Shown: in pieces, positions 1-6,115 of the stretch
How the letters are laid out: each line of letters starts with the position of its first letter
Position numbering within the stretch: position 1 is the stretch's first letter
NCBI GenBank assembly: GCA_958442925.1
Contig: CAUCIO010000104.1
Span: 1 to 7,523 of the forward strand
Direction: 5' to 3'
DNA length: 7,523 nucleotides
Source: an uncultured Clostridium sp.
Lineage (GTDB): Bacteria > Bacillota > Clostridia > Lachnospirales > Lachnospiraceae
The notes under the pieces: model-generated
Told to the model about the DNA's origin: nothing
Databases searched by the model: none
Seen by the model: the letters and a program-made list of their open reading frames with translations, nothing else
Translations under genes and position numbers: made by a program

Positions 1-1
1 T

Positions 2-184
2 GACGCATTTGCCAGAATGGAGGAAAAAGCGGACAGAGAACTGGCCAGAGCCCAAGCAGCAGAAGCCCTGAGTACCAGCCAGTCAGACGCAGAGGAGGAA
101 GACCTGATGAAAAAGTATGCTTCTTCCAGTTCCTCAGACACAGATCTCGCTTTGGAAAAACTGAAAGCAGAGCTGGGGCTGTAG
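2..184 (+). CDS. PspA/IM30-family protein, C-terminal fragment
   Basis: Only the last 60 codons are in the window; the gene begins to the left and ends at a TAG. The fragment opens with DAFARMEEKADRELARAQAA, continues through an acidic and serine-rich linker, and ends in LALEKLKAELGL. This order (F-x-R-M-E-x-K helix end, variable linker, short amphipathic helix of the L-x-x-L-K-A-x-L type) is what I expect at the C terminus of phage-shock protein A/IM30/Vipp1 coiled-coil proteins of Gram-positive bacteria. Those proteins bind the inner face of the membrane and respond to envelope stress. A terminator follows and a new promoter region starts beyond it, so it is a separate transcription unit from the nucleoside operon. 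The family call rests on a short tail without the diagnostic N-terminal coiled coil, so another coiled-coil protein remains possible. Confidence 0.65.
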   Translation, partial: DAFARMEEKADRELARAQAAEALSTSQSDAEEEDLMKKYASSSSSDTDLALEKLKAELGL

Positions 185-219
185 CCTGCTTCATATAATT
201 GCATATAGAAAACAAGCTC

Positions 220-253
220 ATAAAAGCCAGCCTGTTAACGGGCTGGCTTTTAT
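220..253 (+). terminator. Strong intrinsic terminator after the PspA-like gene
   Basis: A perfect 13-bp inverted repeat, ATAAAAGCCAGCC (220-232) and GGCTGGCTTTTAT (241-253), encloses an 8-base loop, TGTTAACG. The GC core with A/T flanks gives a stable hairpin with a U-rich 3' arm, followed by more T-rich sequence (CACTTTTCG, then a T run near 269-274). It lies 35 bases after the stop codon at 184. Because the arm ends are A-rich and T-rich, it could work in both directions, but no convergent gene is visible on the - strand. Confidence 0.88.
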
Positions 254-375
254 CACTTTTCGTTCACCTTTTTTCATATTCTATTAATACTATTAATTAT
301 TTTTCATTAGTTTTACTAATATTAATGAATTGTGACAAGAAAAATTTACAAAAACTTACAAAACACGACCAACAT

Positions 376-391
376 AAGGACAACTGTCCTT
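376..391. promoter_or_regulatory. Candidate operator: 16-bp inverted repeat at the promoter
   Basis: AAGGACA (376-382), a 2-base centre AC, and TGTCCTT (385-391) form a perfect 7-2-7 dyad. With TATAAT at 413-418, the right arm reaches the expected -35 position (about 390-395), so a bound dimeric regulator would sit at roughly -49 to -34 from the predicted start. The -35 sequence itself is poor, which would suit an activator helping polymerase there; a repressor competing for the same site is equally possible. No regulator gene lies in the window and I do not recognise the motif. Confidence 0.45.
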
Positions 392-418
392 TTCTTCCCT
401 CTTTTTTCCCGATATAAT
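390..418 (+). promoter_or_regulatory. Predicted sigma-A-type promoter of the nucleoside operon
   Basis: TATAAT at 413-418 is a perfect -10 box, placed 53 bases before the ATG at 472. No good -35 box exists at 16-18 bases upstream: the 390-396 region reads TTTTCTT, matching TTGACA poorly. There is no TGn extension before the -10 box. The spacer is entirely pyrimidine apart from two bases next to the -10. A strong -10 with a weak -35 beside an inverted repeat suggests a regulated promoter. Transcription should begin near 425. Confidence 0.55.
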
Positions 419-471
419 GAATTTGTAAAAAATACATAAATTTGCTACATATTAATGAACGGAATACAGCT

Positions 472-1359
472 ATGAACAAAACAAAAATATTAATTGATAC
501 TGATTTCGGTGATGATACCGATGATGCAGCAGCTTTCCGACTGGCGCTTACCTGTGGAAGGCTGGACATTGCGGCAGTCACCACGGTGTTTGGAGACACA
601 GAAAAACGCGCTGAGATGGTTCTGGAATTTTTAAGTCTCTATGGAAAAGATGATATTCCTGTCGCAGCCGGCCATGGAAAAGCCCTGATTGAACGGGACC
701 ACAACGCCGGGCCGGAACCTATCCAGTATCCTGTTTTAAAAAACAGGCCAAAGCTTCTTACCAATATGCCGGCGGAGGATTTAATCCTTCAGTGTGTCAG
801 AGACAATCCTGATCTGGTGATACTTGCCATGGGAGCCATGACGAATCTTGCCATGGCCTTTCTCAGAGAACCGGAGCTGATGCGCCATGTAAAAATTCTT
901 GCTATGGGCGGCGCCTTTTTTGACGCAAAACCAGAGTGGAATATTGCCTGCGACCCGGAAGCAGCCAGACTTGTGATGGAACAGTCTGAAAATTTGATTA
1001 TGATGGGACTTGATGTGACAAAGTATCTGAAAATTACCCCCCAGATGCTTGGCAGCTGGAAAGACAGAAACGATCCGGTTATGGATTACTTTCTGGAGGG
1101 TGTTTCCCTCTTTCAGAAAACCACCGGTTTTCCCGTCACCTTCCACGATGTGCTTTTAACAGCCTGTCTGCTGGATCCGGAGGTGGTTTCCCTGCAGAGG
1201 GGCAGTTACACAGTAGAACTAAGCGGTTCCCTGACCAGGGGAACTCTGGTCAGCCTTTCTAATTACTATGAAATTGATGCCCCAGAGGAAGGCCGCCTGT
1301 TATTTGCCAGTCATGTGGATACCGAAAGGTTCTTCCAGATTCTGGAGCAGTATTTTTAA
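472..1359 (+). CDS. Inosine-uridine-type nucleoside hydrolase (IUNH family)
   Basis: This 295-residue cytoplasmic enzyme is predicted to hydrolyse the N-glycosidic bond of nucleosides, giving a free base and a pentose. The family's calcium-binding Asp cluster is near the N terminus as DTDFGDDTDD (9-18), in the DxDxGxDxDD form seen in many bacterial members. A Thr-Asn pair (124-125, in MGAMTNLA) matches the family's metal-site threonine region. PEWNIACDPEAA (154-165) carries the Glu-x-Asn ribose-binding motif and the following DPEAA. FHD (224-226) matches the His-Asp pair that binds base and metal. Length is slightly below the usual 305-320. I chose the ATG at 472, after GGAA (461-464), over an in-frame TTG at 442 that lacks a ribosome-binding site; the conserved motif starts eight residues after this ATG. 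It is first in an operon with a nucleoside-type ABC importer, which fits hydrolysis of imported nucleosides. Base and sugar preference cannot be read from the sequence. Confidence 0.9.
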   Translation: MNKTKILIDTDFGDDTDDAAAFRLALTCGRLDIAAVTTVFGDTEKRAEMVLEFLSLYGKDDIPVAAGHGKALIERDHNAGPEPIQYPVLKNRPKLLTNMPAEDLILQCVRDNPDLVILAMGAMTNLAMAFLREPELMRHVKILAMGGAFFDAKPEWNIACDPEAARLVMEQSENLIMMGLDVTKYLKITPQMLGSWKDRNDPVMDYFLEGVSLFQKTTGFPVTFHDVLLTACLLDPEVVSLQRGSYTVELSGSLTRGTLVSLSNYYEIDAPEEGRLLFASHVDTERFFQILEQYF

Positions 1360-1373
1360 TTTTATTTTAATCA

Positions 1374-1389
1374 AAAGCCAGAGGGCTTT
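1374..1389 (+). other. Intercistronic hairpin between hydrolase and lipoprotein genes
   Basis: AAAGCC (1374-1379), loop AGAG, and GGCTTT (1384-1389) form a 6-bp stem with a tetraloop, in the 65-base gap between the hydrolase stop and the lipoprotein start. It is followed on the + strand by CGATAGAGAAAA rather than a U run, so it is not a convincing terminator of the operon. It could mark an RNA processing site, shield the 3' end of the hydrolase message, or attenuate weakly. On the - strand it is followed by a T/A-rich run, but no - strand gene is present to terminate. Confidence 0.35.
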
Positions 1390-1409
1390 CGATAGAGAAA
1401 ACGATTATG

Positions 1410-1416
1410 AGGAGGA
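1410..1416 (+). promoter_or_regulatory. Ribosome-binding site that fixes the lipoprotein start
   Basis: AGGAGGA lies 8 bases before the ATG at 1425. An earlier in-frame ATG at 1407 overlaps this Shine-Dalgarno and would add MRRTIT ahead of the signal peptide, so the ATG at 1425 is the better start. Confidence 0.85.
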
Positions 1417-1424
1417 CAATCACT

Positions 1425-2564
1425 ATGAAGAAACTGACAGCAGCGGCCCTTGCCGTATGCATGACTGCAAGTATGGTAACAGGATGTTCCGCGCCGGAGC
1501 CAGAGGAGACAGCAGCTCCGTCTAAGGCAGCTGAAAGCGCAGCAGCACAGCAGGAAACTGCAGAGGCAGCAAACCCGGACGATTACAAGGTAGCCCTTAT
1601 GATTCCAGGAAACCTGGGAGACAAATCATTTTTTGACGCTTCCTTCCGCGCCATTGAGCCTATTGAGGAGCAGCTTGGCGTAACTGTAGACTACGTGGAG
1701 GCCGGACTTGACACATCCAAATATTATCCGGTTCTCGTAGATATGTGCGAAGCTGATTATGATTTAATCTTAACTATCTCCAGCAACAACGATGACGCCC
1801 TGGTTCAGGCAGCAGAGGAGTATCCGGATCAGCTGTTTATCAATCTGGACGATGAGCTGACCGATCCGCCTGCAAACGTATACATTATGGGAACAAAAAA
1901 TAATGAGATGAGTTTCCTGGCCGGTGCAGCAGCAGCCCTCAAGGCAGAAGAGCTGGGTGAGGACAAGATTGGCTTCGTAGGCGGTATGGATATCCCTGGA
2001 ATCAACGAGTTCTTAGTAGGATATATTGAGGGAGCTCAGGCAGTGAATCCGGATATCAAGGTAGCAGCCTCCTATGTTGGAAGCTTTACTGATACAGCAA
2101 AGGGAAAAGAAAACGCTCTTCTTCTCTACAATTCCGGTCTTTCTGTTATTTTCGCAGCAGCAGGACAGTCTGGTCTGGGCGTAATCGACGCAGCGGTAGC
2201 CCAGAACAAATTTGCCATCGGTGTTGACTCTGACCAGGCAGAGGCTTTAAAGGAAACAAAGCCGGAAATGGCAGGTGTTATCATCACCTCTGCTATCAAG
2301 AACATTCCGGAGAATGCAGTAAAAGCAGTAGACAGAGCTATGAAGGGAGAAATCCCATACGGAACAAGAGAGGTATTCGGAATCGCTGAGGACGCTGTTG
2401 GAATCGCTGAGAACGAATTCTATGAAGCTTTACTGTCTGAGGAGGACAGAGCGAAAATCGAAGAGTTAAAGGGACAGGTAGTTGCCGGAGAAATCGAAAT
2501 GACTCCAACTACTGGAATTACTACAGAGAAAGTGAATGAAATCCGCGAGGCTGTACGCCCATAG
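1425..2564 (+). CDS. BMP/PnrA-family substrate-binding lipoprotein (nucleoside ABC importer)
   Basis: This 379-residue lipoprotein should be anchored to the outer face of the membrane and deliver a nucleoside to the transporter encoded downstream. The N terminus MKKLTAAALAVCMTASMVTGC is a lipoprotein signal peptide with lipobox VTGC; Cys21 would be lipidated. An Ala/Glu-rich linker (about 22-53) tethers the binding domain. Bmp-family landmarks follow in order: GNLGDKSFFDASF near the start of the domain, a YPDQLFINLDDE strand, NNEMSFLAGAAAAL, KIGFVGGMDIPGINEFLVGYIEGA, GSFTDTAKGKENA, FAAAGQSGLGVIDAA, and GVDSDQ (266-271). In PnrA-type proteins the Asp of this last motif lies in the ligand pocket. 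Spacing to the ATPase gene is 17 bases, and the protein would be made in excess over the membrane parts, as usual. Nucleoside specificity is inferred from the family and the adjoining hydrolase; some relatives bind other ligands such as riboflavin. Confidence 0.92.
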   Translation: MKKLTAAALAVCMTASMVTGCSAPEPEETAAPSKAAESAAAQQETAEAANPDDYKVALMIPGNLGDKSFFDASFRAIEPIEEQLGVTVDYVEAGLDTSKYYPVLVDMCEADYDLILTISSNNDDALVQAAEEYPDQLFINLDDELTDPPANVYIMGTKNNEMSFLAGAAAALKAEELGEDKIGFVGGMDIPGINEFLVGYIEGAQAVNPDIKVAASYVGSFTDTAKGKENALLLYNSGLSVIFAAAGQSGLGVIDAAVAQNKFAIGVDSDQAEALKETKPEMAGVIITSAIKNIPENAVKAVDRAMKGEIPYGTREVFGIAEDAVGIAENEFYEALLSEEDRAKIEELKGQVVAGEIEMTPTTGITTEKVNEIREAVRP

Positions 2565-2581
2565 TTCACGGAGGTATCCTG

Positions 2582-4132
2582 ATGGAACAGTATCTTTTGG
2601 AGATGAACAACATCTCAAAAATTTATAGCAACGGGATTGCAGCGAATAAAAATGTCAATTTCAATCTGAAAAAGGGAGAGATTCATGCTCTGGTAGGAGA
2701 AAACGGAGCTGGAAAATCCACCCTGATGAAAATCTTATTCGGAATGGAACCGCCGTCCTCAGGAGAGATCATCCTAAGGGGAGAACCTGTCAGGTTCTCC
2801 TCTTCCAAGGATGCCATCGCTCATGGAATCGGAATGGTGCATCAGCATTTTATGCTGGTAGAATCCTTTACAGCGGCTCAGAACATTATCCTTGGCATGG
2901 AGCCGAAAAAAGGACTTTTTGTCAGTGAAGAGGAAGCAGTCCGCTTCACAAAAGAGATCAGTAAAAAATACAATCTGGAAGTAGACGCGGAAGCGGTTAC
3001 CCAGACCCTTCCCGTAGGCGTAAAACAGAAAATTGAAATTTTGAAGGCTCTGGCCAGAGGCGCAGAGATCCTGATTCTGGACGAACCGACTGCTGTGTTG
3101 GCTCCCCAGGAGACAGACCAGCTCTTCGACGAGCTCATCAATCTGAAAAAGCAGGGACACACGATTGTGTTCATTTCCCATAAAATTCCGGAAATCAAAC
3201 GGATTTCCGACCGCATTACTGTCATGAGAGCCAGCCAGTTTGTAGGCTGCTGCGAGACAAAGGATGTGACAGAGCAGGAGATTTCAGCCATGATCATGGG
3301 CTGCGAAATGGATACTTCCATCCAGAAGACAGTCCCCAAGCCAGGCGATGTGAAAATTCAGGTTAAAAACCTGTCCTACACAGATAAAAACCAGGTTAAA
3401 CTGCTGAACAACATTAATTTCGGAGTCAGGGGCGGCATGATTTTTGGAATTGCCGGCGTCCAGGGAAACGGCCAGGTGGAGCTGGTGGAACTGATGACGA
3501 AAAAAAGAATGATTAAGGACGGCGATATCCTTCTGAACGGGACATCGGTAAAGGATCTGTCCATTGAGCAGATCCGCAGAATGCAGTTCGGTTATGTGCC
3601 GGAGGACCGCATGGAGCAGGGTATTGCAGGCCAGGAATCCATCGCAGAAAATATGGTTTCCAATCGATACAGCAGCAAGGAATTCTGCCGCGGAGGCCTC
3701 CTGAATTATAAGAAGATATTAAAATTTGCAGAGGAGCGCATTAAATCCTACGAAATACGCTGTTCCGGCACGGGACAGAATGTGGGAATGCTGTCCGGCG
3801 GAAATATGCAGAAGGTAGTCGTAGCCAGAGAGTGCAGCCACAACCCGGAAGTTCTGATTGCAGAACAGCCTACCAGAGGTGTCGATATCGGTGCTGCCCA
3901 CATTATCCATAAAAAAATGATGGAGCTGAGGGATCAGGGCTGTGCGGTGCTTTTAATTTCTGCTGATTTAAGCGAGGCATTAAAGCTCTCCGATGTGATT
4001 GCCGTTATGTATGAAGGAGAAATTGTGGCTTATTTCGATAATACAGAAGGACTGAACGAAGAGAAGCTGGGACTTTACATGCTGGGACTGGAAAAGCACA
4101 GCGAAGAACAGATAAGGAGGGCAGAAGGATGA
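2582..4132 (+). CDS. ABC transporter ATPase with two nucleotide-binding domains (nucleoside/BMP type)
   Basis: This 516-residue cytoplasmic protein couples ATP hydrolysis to nucleoside import and contains two fused ATPase domains, as in ribose-type (RbsA) and YufO/NupA-type importers. Domain 1: Walker A GENGAGKS (39-46), Q-loop in MVHQHFML, signature LPVGVKQ (143-149), Walker B ILILDEP with Asp167-Glu168, and switch His in FISHK. Domain 2: a degenerate Walker A GVQGNGQ (292-298, Gln in place of Lys), canonical signature LSGGNMQ (404-410), and an altered Walker B LIAEQPTRG (Glu428-Gln429). In the folded enzyme, domain 1 Walker A/B faces the domain 2 LSGG, giving one competent and one degenerate site, a known trait of this family. 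The start ATG follows GGAGG (2570-2574) by 7 bases. The 3' end overlaps the first permease by ATGA, implying translational coupling. Confidence 0.93.
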   Translation: MEQYLLEMNNISKIYSNGIAANKNVNFNLKKGEIHALVGENGAGKSTLMKILFGMEPPSSGEIILRGEPVRFSSSKDAIAHGIGMVHQHFMLVESFTAAQNIILGMEPKKGLFVSEEEAVRFTKEISKKYNLEVDAEAVTQTLPVGVKQKIEILKALARGAEILILDEPTAVLAPQETDQLFDELINLKKQGHTIVFISHKIPEIKRISDRITVMRASQFVGCCETKDVTEQEISAMIMGCEMDTSIQKTVPKPGDVKIQVKNLSYTDKNQVKLLNNINFGVRGGMIFGIAGVQGNGQVELVELMTKKRMIKDGDILLNGTSVKDLSIEQIRRMQFGYVPEDRMEQGIAGQESIAENMVSNRYSSKEFCRGGLLNYKKILKFAEERIKSYEIRCSGTGQNVGMLSGGNMQKVVVARECSHNPEVLIAEQPTRGVDIGAAHIIHKKMMELRDQGCAVLLISADLSEALKLSDVIAVMYEGEIVAYFDNTEGLNEEKLGLYMLGLEKHSEEQIRRAEG

Positions 4133-5172
4133 GCAGAGAGCGTTCCTTTAACATCATAAGAACCGCCGTTTCCATGCTGGTAGCAATCCTGGTGGCCTTT
4201 GTCATCATTCTGTTAGTCAGCGACCAGCCGGTGGAATCCATTAAAACCTTCCTGTTAGCGCCGTTTTCTTCTAAACGGTATCTGGGAAATATTGTGGAAA
4301 CAGCTGTTCCTCTTATTTTCTCTGGTCTGGCTATGGCAGTCATGTTTAAAGCCAACCTGTTTAATCTGGGCGGAGAGGGCGTCTTCTTTATTTCCGGAAT
4401 CGCCGGATCCTTCCTGGCAATCTGGCTGAAAATGCCTCCCATCGTATTTCCTATTGCCTGCATTGCAGCAGGAGCTTTAGCCGGTATGATAATTATGCTG
4501 GTTCCCGGTGTCCTGAAGGCAAAATACGGTGCCAACGAGATGGTAACTTCTCTGATGATGAACAACATTCTTCTGGGAGTGGGACTCTATCTCTTAAACA
4601 ATGTGATGCGCGATCCGAAGGTAGCGTCCCTGGTATCCTACAAATACCGTTCCAACGCCCTTCTTTCCAATATTGTACCTGGAACCAGAATTCATTCCGG
4701 CTTCCTGATTGCAGTTTTATGCGCTGTCTTAGTATATCTGTTTATGTTCAAAAGTAAATGGGGATACGAAATCCGTATGACTGGAAATAATGCTAAATTT
4801 GCCAGCTATTCCGGAATTAATGTAACAAAAGTCATTATTATCGTCCATCTGGCAGCAGGCGCTATTGCCGGAGCCGGAGGGCTGATCGAGTGCATCGGTA
4901 TGCACAAACGGTTCGAGTGGACAGCTCTTCCAGGCTACGGTTTCGACGGAGCCATGATCGCCATGCTGGCCGGAAATAACCCCTTAGGTGTCATCGGGGC
5001 GGCTTTCTTTGTCAGCTACCTGAGAATCGGAGCAGACCTTGTGAACCGTTCCTCTGATATTCCTACAGAGATGATAGCGATTCTTCAGAGTATTATCATT
5101 CTCTTAATTTCAGCAGAACGATTCCTGCACAAATATAAACAGAACTGGATTGAGAAGGAGGTGAAGGGATGA
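4129..5172 (+). CDS. ABC transporter permease 1 (BPD_transp_2, nucleoside type)
   Basis: This 347-residue integral membrane protein is one half of the predicted nucleoside channel. It begins with a short cytoplasmic tail and a long hydrophobic segment (about 9-31). Several further membrane segments follow, including ones near 49-69, 78-125, 190-206, 235-256, 270-297 and 312-327. Family signatures are FNLGGEGVFFISG and GANEMVTSLMMNNI, the latter matching the conserved GaNE-vvttlMlN region of BMP-linked permeases, and the late glycine-rich GYGFDGAMIAMLAGNNPLG. The start is set by AAGGAGG (4114-4120), 8 bases ahead, and the start codon overlaps the ATPase stop in ATGA (4129-4132). It overlaps the next permease the same way at 5169-5172, so the three transport proteins should be made in matched amounts. 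Confidence 0.92.
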   Translation: MSRERSFNIIRTAVSMLVAILVAFVIILLVSDQPVESIKTFLLAPFSSKRYLGNIVETAVPLIFSGLAMAVMFKANLFNLGGEGVFFISGIAGSFLAIWLKMPPIVFPIACIAAGALAGMIIMLVPGVLKAKYGANEMVTSLMMNNILLGVGLYLLNNVMRDPKVASLVSYKYRSNALLSNIVPGTRIHSGFLIAVLCAVLVYLFMFKSKWGYEIRMTGNNAKFASYSGINVTKVIIIVHLAAGAIAGAGGLIECIGMHKRFEWTALPGYGFDGAMIAMLAGNNPLGVIGAAFFVSYLRIGADLVNRSSDIPTEMIAILQSIIILLISAERFLHKYKQNWIEKEVKG

Positions 5173-6086
5173 AAGCGCTTGCAGACCTGATTTTTACCAG
5201 TGACTTTTTTTACTCCATTTTTCGTGTAGCCACACCCCTTCTGTTTGCCTCTATGGGCGCAGTTGTGTCTGACGTGGCCGGTGTTCCCAATATTGCCCTG
5301 GAGGGCATGATGCTGATCGCCGCTTTTGCGGGAATGTACTTCAGCTACCTGTTTGGAAGTGCCTGGGCCGGACTGGCTTTCGCCATTCTCTTTGCCGTGC
5401 TGGCGGCAGGAATCCTGGCCTTCTTTACTCTGTACTACAAAACCAATATTATCTTAGGCGGCATTGCCATTAACAGCCTGGCCAGCGGAGGAACCATTTT
5501 CTTCCTCTATCTGGTGGCTCATGACAAGGGTACCAGCGTAGCCCTCACCAGTAAGGTGCTGCCAAACATCAATATCCCGATTATCGAGCAGATTCCGATT
5601 ATCGGACCGGCCATATCCGGCCACAACGTACTTACCTACCTGTCAATTCTGGCAGTGGTATTTACTTACCTGCTTCTGAAGAAAACATCACTTGGATACC
5701 ACATCCGTGCAGTCGGAGAGAAAAAAGAGGCAGCGGATTCTGTGGGCATCAGTGTGATGAAGACTCAGGCAGCTGCACTGTTGATCAGCGGCGTTATGAG
5801 CGGCCTTGGCGGAGCTTTTATGTCCATGGGTTATGTATCCTGGTTCTCCAGAGATATGGTCAGCGGCCGCGGATGGATTGCCTTGGCAGCTGAAGCCATG
5901 GGCCAGAGAGGCGCAGTCGGCACAGCCGCCACCTCCCTCCTGTTCGGTGTGGCGGACGCCCTGTCAAATGCAGTGGCAACCCTGGGATGGCCGTCCGACC
6001 TGGTTAAGACCATTCCATACTGTGCAACCCTCATTGGTCTGGCTGTCTTCTCTATCAGAGCCTGCAGAAAAATGAAACGAGCATAA
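5169..6086 (+). CDS. ABC transporter permease 2 (BPD_transp_2, nucleoside type)
   Basis: This 305-residue membrane protein is the second half of the heteromeric nucleoside channel, paired with the permease encoded just upstream. It is shorter at the N terminus, as is typical for the second permease of YufQ/NupC-like pairs. Recognisable family blocks are GVPNIALEGMMLIAAFAG (the N-IGLEG-mm region), YKTNIILGGIAINSLASGG, GYHIRAVGEKKEAADSVGIS (a cytoplasmic loop expected to contact the ATPase), and SGVMSGLGGAFMSMG. A hydrophobic last segment ends in a basic tail, RACRKMKRA. AAGGAGGTG (5155-5163) lies within the end of the upstream gene and the start codon shares ATGA with its stop. A 29-base gap with no terminator leads to the next gene. 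Confidence 0.92.
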   Translation: MKALADLIFTSDFFYSIFRVATPLLFASMGAVVSDVAGVPNIALEGMMLIAAFAGMYFSYLFGSAWAGLAFAILFAVLAAGILAFFTLYYKTNIILGGIAINSLASGGTIFFLYLVAHDKGTSVALTSKVLPNINIPIIEQIPIIGPAISGHNVLTYLSILAVVFTYLLLKKTSLGYHIRAVGEKKEAADSVGISVMKTQAAALLISGVMSGLGGAFMSMGYVSWFSRDMVSGRGWIALAAEAMGQRGAVGTAATSLLFGVADALSNAVATLGWPSDLVKTIPYCATLIGLAVFSIRACRKMKRA

Positions 6087-6103
6087 GCGCTCAAACAGTA
6101 AAA

Positions 6104-6109
6104 AGGAGG
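6104..6109 (+). promoter_or_regulatory. Strong ribosome-binding site for the YjjI-like gene
   Basis: AGGAGG sits 6 bases before the ATG at 6116 in a 29-base gap after permease 2. There is no promoter-like box or hairpin in the gap, so the next gene should be read through from the transporter genes. Confidence 0.8.
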
Positions 6110-6115
6110 ACTGAC

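Larger units (their letters stand above)
254..471 (+). other. AT-rich control region upstream of the nucleoside operon
   Basis: This stretch separates the terminator from the first operon gene and holds no convincing gene. It is markedly richer in A and T than the coding DNA on either side. Visible structure, left to right: a 9-bp tandem repeat CTATTAATA/CTATTAATT (281-298); an inverted repeat ATTAGT-TTT-ACTAAT (306-320); two TTACAAAA copies ten bases apart (346-353 and 356-363); an inverted repeat AAGGACA-AC-TGTCCTT (376-391); an uninterrupted 24-base pyrimidine run (387-410); and TATAAT (413-418). From the likely transcription start near 425 to the start codon leaves about 47 bases. That is too short for a known nucleobase or nucleoside riboswitch, so control is more likely by a DNA-binding protein. 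Confidence 0.7.

Noticed and set aside
199..417. Open frame of 72 codons on the + strand between terminator and promoter
   Set aside because: It starts in the terminator hairpin, has no ribosome-binding site, is AT-rich with a Leu/Ile/Asn/Lys-biased product, and runs through the predicted operator and promoter. It is a chance frame in control DNA.
442..471. TTG-initiated 10-residue extension of the nucleoside hydrolase
   Set aside because: No ribosome-binding site precedes the TTG, it begins about 17 bases from the predicted transcription start, and the family motif is correctly placed from the ATG at 472.
419..471. Possible nucleobase or nucleoside riboswitch in the leader
   Set aside because: The predicted leader is about 47 bases, with no purine, 2'-deoxyguanosine or preQ1 aptamer motifs and no terminator/antiterminator pair.
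297..599. Open frame of 100 codons on the - strand
   Set aside because: It is antisense to the start of the nucleoside hydrolase, spans the promoter, and has a low-complexity product with no recognisable motif.
2379..2411. 12-base direct repeat GGAATCGCTGAG inside the lipoprotein gene (2379-2390 and 2400-2411)
   Set aside because: It is in frame with a 21-base period and encodes GIAE twice; it looks like ordinary coding repetition, not a mobile or regulatory repeat.
2878..3339. Open frame of 153 codons on the - strand within the ATPase gene
   Set aside because: It is a shadow of the ATPase reading frame, whose Walker and signature motifs fix the true coding strand.
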